From positions 1-64,000 of the forward strand of contig NZ_JAAIKC010000019.1 of NCBI RefSeq assembly GCF_010820665.1: a stretch of DNA of 64,000 nt, read 5' to 3'. Of the stretch, positions 41,110 to 50,461 are shown one piece after another. Under the pieces are notes generated by a model. It made no database searches. It worked only from the letters and a program-made list of their open reading frames with translations, and was not told the DNA's origin. This stretch comes from Paenibacillus sp. SYP-B3998. GTDB lineage: Bacteria > Bacillota > Bacilli > Paenibacillales > NBRC-103111. The first letter of the stretch is position 1. Each line of letters starts with the position of its first letter. A program made the translations under genes and the position numbers.

Positions 41110-42093
41110 TCACCTCTTCCTTAACATCCAGCTTTCAACGAGCTGATAAATATGTTCACTTAGCTTCTCAGCATCGTGCCGCAGATAGGTTCGGAACAAC
41201 ACGAGCCGGTCAGCAATGACCTGGTATCCCCTCTTCATCACTTCATCCAAATCTAGATGAACTGCTTTGGAGCCCTTTTCTGCGTATTTCGCTTGGACTT
41301 GAGGAGGAATATCACCGTTATTCACGATAACATAATCGAATAAATGATGCCCTAGGTGATCATGGATCGCAGCCAAATGATCGCTAACCGAATAGTCGTC
41401 AGTTTCACCAGGCTGTGTCATTACATTACAGATAAATATCTTGACTGCTTCTGATTTCATAATTTCTTGAGCGATCTTGGGGACGAGTAAATTGGGAAGA
41501 ACACTGGTGTATAAACTACCCGGACCACATAGAATGGCATCCGCTTCCTTTATAGCCTGAATTGCTTCTGCAAGTGGCGTCACATTGGCCGGTTCTATGA
41601 ATACCCGCTTAATCCGCCCTTCTGCTTTAGGAATTTTGGATTCACCTATTACCAAGGTGCCATCCTCCATCTCCGCCTTCAGTACAATCGCTTGACTCGA
41701 CGCCGGCAGCACTCTGCCTCTAACTGCAAATACACGATTCATTTCTTGAACAGCTGTCACGAAATCGCCCGTAATATCCGTAAGTGCAGCCAAGATTAGA
41801 TTCCCCAAACTATGCCCAGCCAATCCAGTTCCTGACTGAAAACGATATTGAAGAATAAGCGCCATTAGAGGCTCTACATCAGCAAGTGCGGTTAGCACGT
41901 TGCGTATGTCGCCAGGAGGCGGCATTTGCAGCTCGTTTCTGAGAATACCAGAGCTGCCTCCATCATCAGCTACGGTAACAATTGCAGTGATATCGACCGG
42001 TTTTTCCTTGAGGCCTCTTAGCATCACAGAGAGACCTGTTCCACCGCCTATAACGACTATTTTGGGAGTGCGTTGTGAGTCATCACGATCCAT
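41110..42093 (-). CDS. yvcK: YvcK/CofD-like protein (gluconeogenesis factor)
   Basis: 327 residues with the CofD-like nucleotide fold: KIVVIGGGTGLSVMLRGLK, VTVADDGGSSGILR, LAGHSLGNLILAAL and ADAILCGPGSLYTSVLPNLL. In B. subtilis YvcK binds UDP-sugars and is needed for cell shape on gluconeogenic carbon sources, probably by steering precursors to the wall. It lies between rapZ and whiA in the conserved order, 31 bp after rapZ. Confidence 0.96.
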   Translation of the reverse strand: MDRDDSQRTPKIVVIGGGTGLSVMLRGLKEKPVDITAIVTVADDGGSSGILRNELQMPPPGDIRNVLTALADVEPLMALILQYRFQSGTGLAGHSLGNLILAALTDITGDFVTAVQEMNRVFAVRGRVLPASSQAIVLKAEMEDGTLVIGESKIPKAEGRIKRVFIEPANVTPLAEAIQAIKEADAILCGPGSLYTSVLPNLLVPKIAQEIMKSEAVKIFICNVMTQPGETDDYSVSDHLAAIHDHLGHHLFDYVIVNNGDIPPQVQAKYAEKGSKAVHLDLDEVMKRGYQVIADRLVLFRTYLRHDAEKLSEHIYQLVESWMLRKR

Positions 42094-42124
42094 TCATCCT
42101 TCACCCTCTTAATCGTAAGACCGC

Positions 42125-43012
42125 CTATACGCGATCCCGCTCCGCATCTCGATGACTTACACGTACAGCTTCGGTTTCACTATTGCCCATCACCTTACCA
42201 AGATATTCGGCAATTGCAACAGACCGATGCTTACCTCCTGTACACCCAATACCTACGACCACTTGGCTCTTGCCTTCCTTCTTGTACTGTGGCATCAAGA
42301 AAAGCAGCATATCGAGCAGCTTCGTGAGGAATTCTTGCGTCTCGTTCCATTTCATCACATAATCATATACGTCTGCATCTTGACCTGTCTGAGGACGAAG
42401 CTGCTCTACATAATGAGGATTGGGCAAAAATCTCACGTCAAAGATCAAATCAGCATCAATTGGCATCCCATACTTAAATCCGAAGGAGATTACGTTTATA
42501 GATATGCGGTTAGACTCCAAATTGGTAAACCGAGAAATAATTCTTTCTTTCAACTGTAGCGGCTTAAGCGTGCTCGTATCAATGGCTTGCGTAGCCAAGC
42601 CTTTTAGTTCTTCTAGCAGCTTGCGCTCCATAGCGATGCCTTCCAAAGGCGCTCCATTGGGTGCAAGCGGGTGACGGCGACGACTTTCTTTATAGCGTTG
42701 AACGAGAGTCGAGTCTGTAGCATCCAGAAATAAAATTTCGTAAGAAAGCGTGTAATTCTCTTGGATATAACGCAGCGATTCTTGAAGTGACGTAAAAAAT
42801 TCACGCCCTCGCAAATCGATCACCAAGGCCACTTTCCCGATTTTACCCATAGATTGCACAATCAGCTCAGCAAATTTAGGAATGAGAACAGGGGGTAAAT
42901 TATCCACACAAAAGAAGCCAAGATCCTCAAGGCTTTGCACAGCGATCGTCTTACCAGCACCCGACATTCCTGTGATAATAACTAGTTTCGCTAAAGGGTG
43001 GATTTCTTCCAT
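42125..43012 (-). CDS. rapZ: RNase adapter/nucleotide-binding protein RapZ (YvcJ)
   Basis: P-loop protein of 295 residues from ATG 43012 (GGAAGG 8 bases upstream; GTG 43021 is in frame). Walker A is GMSGAGKT at 15-22. Other family blocks are VIDLRGREFF, FLDATDSTLVQRYKESRRRHPL, and the C-terminal GIGCTGGKHRSVAIAEYL. In E. coli RapZ guides RNase E to the GlmZ small RNA. In B. subtilis YvcJ has GTPase activity and affects competence. The role here is by family and position. Confidence 0.95.
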   Translation of the reverse strand: MEEIHPLAKLVIITGMSGAGKTIAVQSLEDLGFFCVDNLPPVLIPKFAELIVQSMGKIGKVALVIDLRGREFFTSLQESLRYIQENYTLSYEILFLDATDSTLVQRYKESRRRHPLAPNGAPLEGIAMERKLLEELKGLATQAIDTSTLKPLQLKERIISRFTNLESNRISINVISFGFKYGMPIDADLIFDVRFLPNPHYVEQLRPQTGQDADVYDYVMKWNETQEFLTKLLDMLLFLMPQYKKEGKSQVVVGIGCTGGKHRSVAIAEYLGKVMGNSETEAVRVSHRDAERDRV

Positions 43013-43044
43013 CGATTGCACCTTCCTTTGGCGTGCGTTTCATA

Positions 43045-43069
43045 AGTGAGGGGGCGCCCCCCACTCACT
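43045..43069 (-). other. GC-rich stem-loop between glk and rapZ
   Basis: AGTGAGGGGGC and GCCCCCCACTCACT form a strong hairpin with one bulge. No U-run follows on the minus strand, so it may tune the ratio of glk to rapZ more than end transcription. Confidence 0.45.
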
Positions 43070-43092
43070 GCACGAACTTCAATTCTACTTCA

Positions 43093-44040
43093 TTAGCGCA
43101 AGTTTAAACCGGCAGCGCCTACTATCCCTGCGTCGTTTCCTAGTGTCGCTGCAACAATCTCCACACCTTCTTGCGCAGTTTCTGGTGTATATTTCTTGAA
43201 TGTTTCACGAATTGGATTAAATAAAATCTCGCCAGCTCTTGAAACGCCACCCCCGATAATAAAGCGCTTCGGATTGATTACGACAGCCATAGCAGCCATT
43301 GAACGGCCAAGGTAATAAGCAGCACGATTAACAATACGTAGAGCCACTTCATCTCCAGTTTTTGCAGCGTCGAATACGTGCTTAGCTTCGATTTTCTCAT
43401 GTAAAGCAAGTGATGTATGCTCACCACGCTCAACCGCATCTTTCGCCATGCGAACGATACCTGTTGCTGAGGAAACGGTTTCTAGGCAACCCACCTGACC
43501 GCAACCGCAATTAATCGCTTCGATATCGGGCACGATTGACATATGTCCAAGCTCGCCTGCCATACCGGCGGAGCCTTGATAAATTTTACCATTAATAATA
43601 ATTCCGCCACCAACGCCTGTTCCTAGTGTGTAGCATACGATATTCGGAATGCCTGCTCCTGCTCCCGCCCAAGCCTCGCCTAACGCGGCAACGTTGGCAT
43701 CGTTATCGATTTTCACAGTTTTACCAAGTAAAGCTTCAAGCGTTTTTTTCGCAGGGACATTGCGCCATTGCAAGTTAGGAGAGAATTTAATAAGGCCTTC
43801 AGGGATATCCATAAAACCCGCGAGCCCAGCGCCAATACCGGCCACTTGCTCCCATTCAAACGGAGAATCTTCGACAATTTGACGCACATACTGGGCAATT
43901 CGCTCAAGCACGGCGTCAGCGCCATGTTCTGCGCCTGTTGGTCCTTCAAATGTGTGCAGCAGCTTCCCCTGCTCATCACAGATACCGACCTTAATATTGG
44001 TACCACCTAAATCTACACCGATATAAATCTGATTTAACAT
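43093..44040 (-). CDS. glk: Glucokinase, ROK family
   Basis: Phosphorylates glucose with ATP; 315 residues from ATG 44040 (AGAGGTGA 7 bases upstream). The phosphate loop is GVDLGGTNIKVG (8-19). The ROK zinc site is H166 with C178, C180 and C185 (GELGHMS, INCGCGQVGCLE). The sugar-binding Asp lies in DNDANVAALGEA. It would handle glucose freed by the alpha-glucosidase at 15.8 kb. It lies between trxB and rapZ. Confidence 0.96.
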   Translation of the reverse strand: MLNQIYIGVDLGGTNIKVGICDEQGKLLHTFEGPTGAEHGADAVLERIAQYVRQIVEDSPFEWEQVAGIGAGLAGFMDIPEGLIKFSPNLQWRNVPAKKTLEALLGKTVKIDNDANVAALGEAWAGAGAGIPNIVCYTLGTGVGGGIIINGKIYQGSAGMAGELGHMSIVPDIEAINCGCGQVGCLETVSSATGIVRMAKDAVERGEHTSLALHEKIEAKHVFDAAKTGDEVALRIVNRAAYYLGRSMAAMAVVINPKRFIIGGGVSRAGEILFNPIRETFKKYTPETAQEGVEIVAATLGNDAGIVGAAGLNLR

Positions 44041-44205
44041 TGCAAGGTCACCTCTACGAATAATCATATAATTTTTCGGGCAAAAGCTCCTGTTCCAACT
44101 ATAAGACAAGGTTGTATACAGGTCAAGAATGAACTAACTCCCTATACAATGAGAAAACGCGGAAAGCATAGCCCTCCACGTTTGCTGTAAATAGATTCAG
44201 ACGTA

Positions 44206-45153
44206 TTACAGCGTCTGGCTCCAGTCGTGTACAATGTTACCTTCAAGGAACTTCTCTGCTTCCAGCGCTGCCGCACAGCCGCTTCCAGCAGCTGTAATCG
44301 CTTGGCGATATTTCGTATCCTGCACGTCACCACAAGCGAATACGCCTGGGATATTCGTTTCTGTTGTACCTGGTTTCACTACAATGTAACCATGGTCGTC
44401 CGTGTCGATTTGTCCACCGAGGAATTTCGTATTCGGCGTATGACCGATGGCTACGAAAATACCATCCGTTTCAATAATCTCATCTTCGCCCGTCACATTG
44501 TTTTTCACTTTCAGACCAGTCACGCCTTTTTCACCTGCCACAACTTCCAGTGGCGTGTTGTTCAGCGACCATTTCACTTTCTCATTACCGCGAGCGCGGT
44601 CCTGCATAATCTTGGAGGCACGCAGCTCATCGCGACGATGCACCAGACGAACCTCGGAAGCAAAACGCGTCAAGAAGTTTGCTTCTTCCATCGCAGAGTC
44701 GCCACCGCCGACAACAATAATCTTTTTACCGCGGAAGAAGAATCCATCGCACGTTGCGCAAGTGCTTACGCCACGACCGATATTTTCTCTTTCGTTCGTA
44801 ATACCGAGCAGGCGAGCCGAAGCTCCTGTGGAAATAATAAGTGTTTCTGTTTCAATCTCGCCAAGACCTTCAACTTGAAGCTTAAACGGACGGTTCGTGA
44901 GTTCAACCGAGTTTACCCAACCAGTTTTGAACTCAGCGCCGAAGCGCTCTGCCTGTTTACGCATATTTTCCATCAATTCGGGACCCATGATGCCCTCAGG
45001 GAATCCCGGGAAATTTTCAACTTCGGTAGTAGTGGTCAATTGACCACCTGGTTCCGGGCCTTCAATAACGAGTGGGCTCAAGTTGGCACGAGCTAAATAG
45101 ATGGCTGCTGTTAGACCGGATGGTCCTGTTCCTACAACGACTGATTTGTACAT
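44206..45153 (-). CDS. trxB: Thioredoxin reductase
   Basis: FAD/NADPH flavoenzyme of 315 residues that reduces thioredoxin. The start is ATG 45153 with GGAGGG 7 bases upstream. The FAD site is VVGTGPSGLTAAIYLAR (7-23), the redox disulfide is C132-C135 (TCATCDG), the NADPH site is VVGGGDSAMEEANFL, and the C-terminal FAD motif is GVFACGDVQD. It lies 97 bp after the TPR/HTH gene and before glk. Confidence 0.97.
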   Translation of the reverse strand: MYKSVVVGTGPSGLTAAIYLARANLSPLVIEGPEPGGQLTTTTEVENFPGFPEGIMGPELMENMRKQAERFGAEFKTGWVNSVELTNRPFKLQVEGLGEIETETLIISTGASARLLGITNERENIGRGVSTCATCDGFFFRGKKIIVVGGGDSAMEEANFLTRFASEVRLVHRRDELRASKIMQDRARGNEKVKWSLNNTPLEVVAGEKGVTGLKVKNNVTGEDEIIETDGIFVAIGHTPNTKFLGGQIDTDDHGYIVVKPGTTETNIPGVFACGDVQDTKYRQAITAAGSGCAAALEAEKFLEGNIVHDWSQTL

Positions 45154-45250
45154 ATGGTTTCCCTCCAATACGATTCGTTCTCTGCAGACAGCTTGAGCTG
45201 CCCATAATTTATGTATGAAAACGGGCGTTCCCCGTAGAGAAGCCCGACTA

Positions 45251-46987
45251 TCAAATGCTAGGAAATTTAGGGAAAATAGCTTCCATTTTCTCACGCAAAC
45301 CACAAGCCTCATCGATAAGCTTCACATTGCGACTCACGGTCGAAACGGTGACGCCATATCGAGTGGATACTTCTTGATACGAGATGGCACGACGATGCAT
45401 TTTGGCGATCAGATACTCCAGCGCTGCAGCCCAACCTTCGGACTTCTGAATCTTAGGCACGCTAGGATAGATCTTAGTCAAAAATTCAACCCATAATATT
45501 TCCAAATCATACTGCTGGATCATATCGTAACGTTTGTGCATATGTGAAATCGCCGTTTCCATGACACGTTGCCACTTGGCATCCCAAATCGGCAATTGCG
45601 GGGAATAAGGCGATGCCTCTACCATAGTGTCCTTATTTTCAAGAAAGGCAGGTAACGGATCGCGAATTCCCATACTCCGAAGCACGAAAATGGCGACTTT
45701 TTTCAAATAATCGTCCTCTTGGCGCTCTCGAATGAAATCCTGTAAAGCATCTCGGACTTCAGCGTCTGCTATAAGACCAAAGGCTTGAATAACCTGTAAT
45801 TTGGTATCCGTATCACCATGTCGCAACGCCCAGAAGAAGGACGAGCGAACAAGCGGATCTTTCTTCAATTGGTCTGGAATCCCTTGTGTTGATTTCTCCA
45901 AAACCCGGAATTGCTCTTCGAAAGGCAAGTGATAGTGATAGCTCCAGGTCGGTTGCGTTTCACTCGTTGTACGAGTACGGAGCTGATCCAGATAGAATTT
46001 CGATATCTCTGTACCCGGATCGAGCTTCTCAACCTGCTTCCATAGCCTATGCGCCTCAGCAAATCGGCCGATATGACACGCCGCAACAGCTGCATAGTGA
46101 TAGAGGCAAGGATCAGACGTGCCTTCGCCGGCTTTCAACAAACGCTTGAATAGGTGATACGCCTTCTCGTGTTCAGAAAGTATACCCATGGTCGTAGCTA
46201 ACTTAAACACGTGGTCATGCTGATAGGGGAACGTCTTGCGCAGCAGAGCAGCTAGCTCTGCCAGCTCCGCTTTGTTGCCGAAGTGCTGATGGAATATCGC
46301 CAAATTACAAAGCCCATGCAGATTCCCTGAATCGATCTCCAAAACCTCATGAATCGTTTCCATCGCCTTTTCGAATTGGCCCATATAGTAATATGCTAAG
46401 GCAAGGTTATTGCGCGCAGCCGTGAACTCTGGATTCTTCTTAACTATCTGCTCCAACTGTCTCACAGCCTCGGCAAATTTCCCTTCTTCTAACAAAGCAC
46501 GGGCTTTATCATGCTCGAAGAGCCCTTCTCTACTCTTAATGCTAGTGAGAGGGGCGGGGCGCTCGAGTTCGTAGCTCAGCATTTCCATCATTTCTTCGGA
46601 TTCATCCATAAACTGTCCGACTGGATCATTCTCCAAATATCGAACGACTGCTTGCTCCGCCAACTCAAAACTGTCCATGTTGGCGTAATTGTTAGCCATA
46701 TAAAAATAACATTCCGTCATCGTTGGATCGATGACATCAAGAACATGCTGCAAAATTCGGTTCGACTCTTCGTAATTACCCATCTCGGAGAGAACACCCG
46801 CGAGGTTGCAATGATTCACAGGATTATCCTGTTCATACTCTGCAGCTCTACGGAAATATTTCAATGCCTTATCATAGTGAAATCGATCCAATGATTGAAC
46901 CGCTCTCTCGAAAAAGAATGCGGCATCCATGTTTATTGAAATGACTTTAGGCTTAGGTGATTCGGACACACGCTTCATCTTTTCCAT
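45251..46987 (-). CDS. TPR protein with C-terminal helix-turn-helix
   Basis: 578 residues, cytoplasmic. Residues 22-150 and 155-320 hold about seven tetratricopeptide units (RFHYDKALKYFRRAAEYEQD, GKFAEAVRQLEQIVKKNPEF, GQFEKAMETIHEVLEIDSGN). The middle (about 375-450) looks like HEAT-type helical repeats. The C-terminus (about 535-560, AISYQEVSTRYGVTVSTVSR, NVKLI) is a sigma-like HTH. B. subtilis has a TPR gene, yvcD, in the same place before trxB. The HTH suggests DNA binding, and a perfect palindrome overlaps its own promoter. The regulated process is unknown. GGAGGTG precedes the ATG. Confidence 0.8.
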   Translation of the reverse strand: MEKMKRVSESPKPKVISINMDAAFFFERAVQSLDRFHYDKALKYFRRAAEYEQDNPVNHCNLAGVLSEMGNYEESNRILQHVLDVIDPTMTECYFYMANNYANMDSFELAEQAVVRYLENDPVGQFMDESEEMMEMLSYELERPAPLTSIKSREGLFEHDKARALLEEGKFAEAVRQLEQIVKKNPEFTAARNNLALAYYYMGQFEKAMETIHEVLEIDSGNLHGLCNLAIFHQHFGNKAELAELAALLRKTFPYQHDHVFKLATTMGILSEHEKAYHLFKRLLKAGEGTSDPCLYHYAAVAACHIGRFAEAHRLWKQVEKLDPGTEISKFYLDQLRTRTTSETQPTWSYHYHLPFEEQFRVLEKSTQGIPDQLKKDPLVRSSFFWALRHGDTDTKLQVIQAFGLIADAEVRDALQDFIRERQEDDYLKKVAIFVLRSMGIRDPLPAFLENKDTMVEASPYSPQLPIWDAKWQRVMETAISHMHKRYDMIQQYDLEILWVEFLTKIYPSVPKIQKSEGWAAALEYLIAKMHRRAISYQEVSTRYGVTVSTVSRNVKLIDEACGLREKMEAIFPKFPSI

Positions 46988-47003
46988 AGTAAGACACCTC
47001 CGG

Positions 47004-47025
47004 TAATTTGATTACGATCAAATTA
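47004..47025 (-). promoter_or_regulatory. Palindromic operator over the TPR/HTH promoter
   Basis: TAATTTGAT-TACG-ATCAAATTA, two perfect 9-bp arms. It overlaps the -10 TATAAT (47027-47022) and ends 20 bp before the start. On the minus strand a -35 TTGGCT (47049-47044) lies 16 bp further up. It is well placed for a repressor, possibly the TPR/HTH protein itself. Confidence 0.65.
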
Positions 47026-47077
47026 TACCATAGATCTACCGGAAGCCAAAAATATTAACCAAAAGCTAAGCAGAAAT

Positions 47078-48028
47078 TTAAACGCCGCCGTATTTAAAGA
47101 GTGAAGATAGGGATCCACCATCGTTAATAATTCGAATCGCATCCGACAATAACGGAGCTACTGAAAGCACACGGAATTTATCCGAATGGTCATCAGGAAT
47201 CGCGATAGAATCCGTAATAATAACCTCTTTAATATTAGGGTGATCCAAGCGCTGCAGAGCTGGACCCGAGAACACTGGATGTGTCGCGCAGATGTAAACA
47301 TCATGCGCTCCTCTTTCTTTGAGGCCTTCTACAACGTTCACAATAGTTGTTCCTGTATCAATCAAGTCCTCGATAATAATTGGCGTACGACCAGCTACGT
47401 CACCAATCACGTGCGTAATGACGGATTCGTTGTGAGCAGGGCGCTTCTTAATCATCATAGCGAATGGCGCATCGAGAATGTTAGCCATTTTCTCAGCTGT
47501 TGTTGCACGTCCCGCATCAGGAGAGACAATAATCGGATCAGGCAGGTTTTTCTTTTTGATGCAATCACTGATAACATCTAACGCTGTCAGATGATCAACT
47601 GGAATATTGAAGAAGCCTTGTATTGCAGGCGCATGCAGGTCAATCGTCACAACACGAGTAGCACCCGCTGCACTGAATAAGTCAGCTACTAATTTAGCAG
47701 AAATCGGCTCACGCGGAGCAGCTTTGCGTTCTTGACGGGAGTAACCATAGTAAGGAATGACAAGGTTGATCGTTTTTGCGGAAGCCCTTTTCGCCGCATC
47801 CATCATGACCAACAGTTCCATCATGTGTTCATTAATGGGATGTGAGAACGTTTGTACCAGAAATACGTCACAATTACGAATCGTTTCTTCGTACAGACAG
47901 TAAATTTCACCGCTTTTGAAACGGGACAACTTGATTTTTCCAAGCGGCTGGCCGAGCTCATTACAAATACGTTCCGCAAGCTTCGGATTCGAAGATCCGG
48001 AAAAGATTTTAACATTGTCGCTATGCAT
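47078..48028 (-). CDS. prs: Ribose-phosphate pyrophosphokinase
   Basis: Makes PRPP from ribose 5-phosphate and ATP; 316 residues. Class I features are present: IFSGSSNPKLAERIC, SGEIYCLYEETIRNCDVF, YYGYSRQERK, VTIDLHAPAIQGFF and the PRPP loop PIIIEDLIDTGTTI. PRPP is the substrate of HisG, encoded nearby, and of nucleotide synthesis. It lies 84 bp after the histidinol phosphatase gene. Confidence 0.97.
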   Translation of the reverse strand: MHSDNVKIFSGSSNPKLAERICNELGQPLGKIKLSRFKSGEIYCLYEETIRNCDVFLVQTFSHPINEHMMELLVMMDAAKRASAKTINLVIPYYGYSRQERKAAPREPISAKLVADLFSAAGATRVVTIDLHAPAIQGFFNIPVDHLTALDVISDCIKKKNLPDPIIVSPDAGRATTAEKMANILDAPFAMMIKKRPAHNESVITHVIGDVAGRTPIIIEDLIDTGTTIVNVVEGLKERGAHDVYICATHPVFSGPALQRLDHPNIKEVIITDSIAIPDDHSDKFRVLSVAPLLSDAIRIINDGGSLSSLFKYGGV

Positions 48029-48088
48029 GGTTAATGGCTACCTCCGAAGGTTCATTAAATAGATTATCGTACCTTTCTAATCATACCT

Positions 48089-48094
48089 ATTATA
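48089..48094 (-). promoter_or_regulatory. Possible prs -10 element
   Basis: TATAAT on the minus strand, about 60 bp before prs, in the gap after the his genes. The -35 is unclear. It would let prs be read apart from the his operon. Confidence 0.4.
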
Positions 48095-48111
48095 CATGAA
48101 ACTTGTCGAAT

Positions 48112-48918
48112 TTAAAAAGTAACAAGACGACGTTTTCTTGCAGAAAATGTGGCTATTTCGTTAAATCCGAGCATTTTCAATAGATCGCGAGCTTGGTCCA
48201 AATACTGGGATAGACGAACTGGTTGGTGTGCGTCCGAGCCAATTGTCAACGGAATCCCCACCTTATGGCAATACTCTAACATACGACGACTTGGAAACAT
48301 CTCCTCACAAGGCATTCGTAATCCTGAAGCATTCAGTTCGATGGCCAGATTATGCTCTTTCACTGTATCTAAAGCAGCCTTTTCCAGTTCCCAAGGATCC
48401 CGGTCCGGTTTGTAGCCGAATCGTTTGATCACATCAATATGTCCGATATAATCGTAAAATCCTGTACGAACCGCTTTTTTTACTGCTTCGTAGTATTGCG
48501 TATAAACCTCATAAATATCCTTACCTTCCCAACCCGCCACTTGTCTAAAATCAGAAATATCCCACTCGCCTAAGAAATGAACCGAACCGATCACATAGTC
48601 CCATGGGTATGCCTTGATAATTGCTGCGATCTCCGATTCGTAGCCTTCGATATAGTCGCCTTCAAGCCCGACGCGGATATCGATCTGATCCTTATACTTA
48701 TCCTTCAGATGGAAACATTCCTCCACATAACGCGGTAATTCATCCATCGGCATAGCCATCTCAGGCCAATATGTCGCAGGGTCCACGTGCAAAAGCGGCA
48801 TATGATCTGACAGCCCTAATTGCGTGAGCCCGATCTCGATGCCGCGTTTGACGTATTCCTCTAGTTCCCCAGAGGCGTGACCGCAGCGTGCATGATGTGT
48901 ATGATAATCAATCAACAT
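48112..48918 (-). CDS. hisJ: Histidinol-phosphatase, PHP family
   Basis: Removes phosphate from L-histidinol phosphate, the eighth step of histidine synthesis; 268 residues from ATG 48918 (GGAGTGA 7 bases upstream). PHP metal motifs are present: DYHTHHARCGHASG, LGLSDHMPLL, GLEGDYIEGYE and GSDAHQP near the C-terminus. It belongs to the HisJ/HisK type of Bacillota, not the HAD type fused to hisB in enterics. That fits the monofunctional hisB in this cluster. Confidence 0.92.
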   Translation of the reverse strand: MLIDYHTHHARCGHASGELEEYVKRGIEIGLTQLGLSDHMPLLHVDPATYWPEMAMPMDELPRYVEECFHLKDKYKDQIDIRVGLEGDYIEGYESEIAAIIKAYPWDYVIGSVHFLGEWDISDFRQVAGWEGKDIYEVYTQYYEAVKKAVRTGFYDYIGHIDVIKRFGYKPDRDPWELEKAALDTVKEHNLAIELNASGLRMPCEEMFPSRRMLEYCHKVGIPLTIGSDAHQPVRLSQYLDQARDLLKMLGFNEIATFSARKRRLVTF

Positions 48919-48944
48919 CGTGGTTTCACTCCAGGTCATTGTAT

Positions 48945-49634
48945 TTATTTTTTCACGTGTCTAATCGCTAATTCTTTCATGATGTCATCCAACGGCAGCT
49001 TATTGTTACGCAGCAAGACCATCAAGTGAAAAATCAGATCGCTTGCTTCGTAACGAAGCTCGTCGTTATCTTTATTTTTGGCAGCAATGATAACTTCGGC
49101 GGCCTCTTCGCCCACTTTCTTCAAAATCTTATCCACACCTTTTTCGAAAAGGTAGGTCGTATACGCCCCCTCAGGACGCTCTGCATCTCTCGAAGCAATT
49201 ACGGATTCTAATTCCGAAAGAATTGCGAAACGATTACCTGTCGCAATGGAAGCCTGGGAATACTCAGAAGTGTTATTCGAGGTATTCGCCGCAGTAGTTC
49301 CTTCGGCCTCCAATGGGATGTTCGTTGTAAAACAACTGTACGTTCCATTGTGGCAGGCTGGGCCCAATTGCTCGACAAGCACAAGCAATGTATCTGCATC
49401 GCAGTCATAGCGCAAGGCTTTTACTTTTTGCGTGTGGCCCGAGGTTGCTCCTTTATTCCATAGTTCTTGACGGGATCGGCTCCAGAACCAGGTATCCCCT
49501 GTTTGAATCGTGCGTTGTAAGGAGTCGCTGTTCATATATGCAAGCATAAGCACTTCTTTGCTAACGGCATCCTGCACAACAACGGGAACTAGCCCCTGCG
49601 CATCATATTTAATCGTATCTACTGCGAATGTCAT
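48945..49634 (-). CDS. hisIE: Bifunctional phosphoribosyl-AMP cyclohydrolase/phosphoribosyl-ATP pyrophosphatase
   Basis: Catalyses steps 2 and 3 of histidine synthesis; 229 residues. The HisI half (1 to about 115) has VLMLAYMNSDSLQRT, WSRSRQELWNKGATSGHTQ and the zinc ligands in DCDADTLL and CHNGTYSCF. A low-complexity Thr/Asn/Ser linker (about 116-135) leads to the HisE half with YTTYLFEKGVDKILKKVGEE and the metal-binding AAEVIIAAKN. The linker is longer than in B. subtilis. The start overlaps the hisF stop by 4 bp. Confidence 0.96.
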   Translation of the reverse strand: MTFAVDTIKYDAQGLVPVVVQDAVSKEVLMLAYMNSDSLQRTIQTGDTWFWSRSRQELWNKGATSGHTQKVKALRYDCDADTLLVLVEQLGPACHNGTYSCFTTNIPLEAEGTTAANTSNNTSEYSQASIATGNRFAILSELESVIASRDAERPEGAYTTYLFEKGVDKILKKVGEEAAEVIIAAKNKDNDELRYEASDLIFHLMVLLRNNKLPLDDIMKELAIRHVKK

Positions 49635-50389
49635 CGGATTTCAACTCCTTTACTTTTGAGGTCATCCTTGACCCCTTGGATCGTTAATTCTTTATAATGA
49701 AAAATAGTAGCTGCCAGTCCGGCATCAGCTTTACCTTCCGTAAAAACATCGTAGAAATGATCAGCTTTCCCCGCTCCGCCTGAGGCAATAACCGGAATGC
49801 TGAGAAGCTCAGATACCGCACGCGTAAGCTTCAAATCGAAGCCGTCTTTCGTACCATCCGCATCCATGCTAGTTAGCAATATTTCCCCTGCTCCCAGCTG
49901 TTCCATGCGTTTCGCCCATTCGAGCGTCCTTATCCCCGTTGCATTACGACCCCCATGGGTAAATACTTCCCACTCGCCCCACTCTACATTGAACTTTGCA
50001 TCAATGGCAACCACGATACACTGAGAACCGAACTTACGGGCTCCGTCGGAGACGAGTTGTGGGTTAAGAACTGCCGCTGTATTAATGCCAATTTTATCGG
50101 CACCAGCGCGAAGCAGCCGCTTCATATCATCGACACTGGAAATGCCCCCGCCTACTGTGAAGGGGATCGTAATCTCTCCCGCAGTTTGACGAACGACTTC
50201 CACCATGGTAGCTCGACCCTCCACGGAAGCCGATATGTCTAGAAACACAAGTTCATCTGCGCCTTCTTTATCATAAATCGCAGCAAGCTCCACGGGGTCC
50301 CCCGCATCGCGCAAGTTGACGAAATTAACGCCTTTGACCACCCTACCATCCTTCACGTCAAGGCAAGGGATAATTCTTTTGGCTAACAT
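49631..50389 (-). CDS. hisF: Imidazole glycerol phosphate synthase subunit HisF
   Basis: Cyclase subunit, (beta/alpha)8 barrel of 252 residues from ATG 50389 (GGAGGTG 6 bases upstream), the normal family length. It begins MLAKRIIPCLDVKDGRVVKG; the catalytic Asp pair is in CLDVKDG and LLTSMDADGTKDGF. With HisH it converts PRFAR to IGP and AICAR. Confidence 0.97.
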   Translation of the reverse strand: MLAKRIIPCLDVKDGRVVKGVNFVNLRDAGDPVELAAIYDKEGADELVFLDISASVEGRATMVEVVRQTAGEITIPFTVGGGISSVDDMKRLLRAGADKIGINTAAVLNPQLVSDGARKFGSQCIVVAIDAKFNVEWGEWEVFTHGGRNATGIRTLEWAKRMEQLGAGEILLTSMDADGTKDGFDLKLTRAVSELLSIPVIASGGAGKADHFYDVFTEGKADAGLAATIFHYKELTIQGVKDDLKSKGVEIR

Positions 50390-50461
50390 GATGGGCACCT
50401 CCATCTGGGTTATCGTGCTTTATCTACCGAAGCCTGTCAAGGCTGCTTGCCCTCGGTCATG

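Noticed and set aside
44227..45096. 289-codon plus-strand frame opposite trxB
   Set aside because: It is antisense to a complete, well-conserved trxB with all motifs. No ribosome site and no family resemblance.
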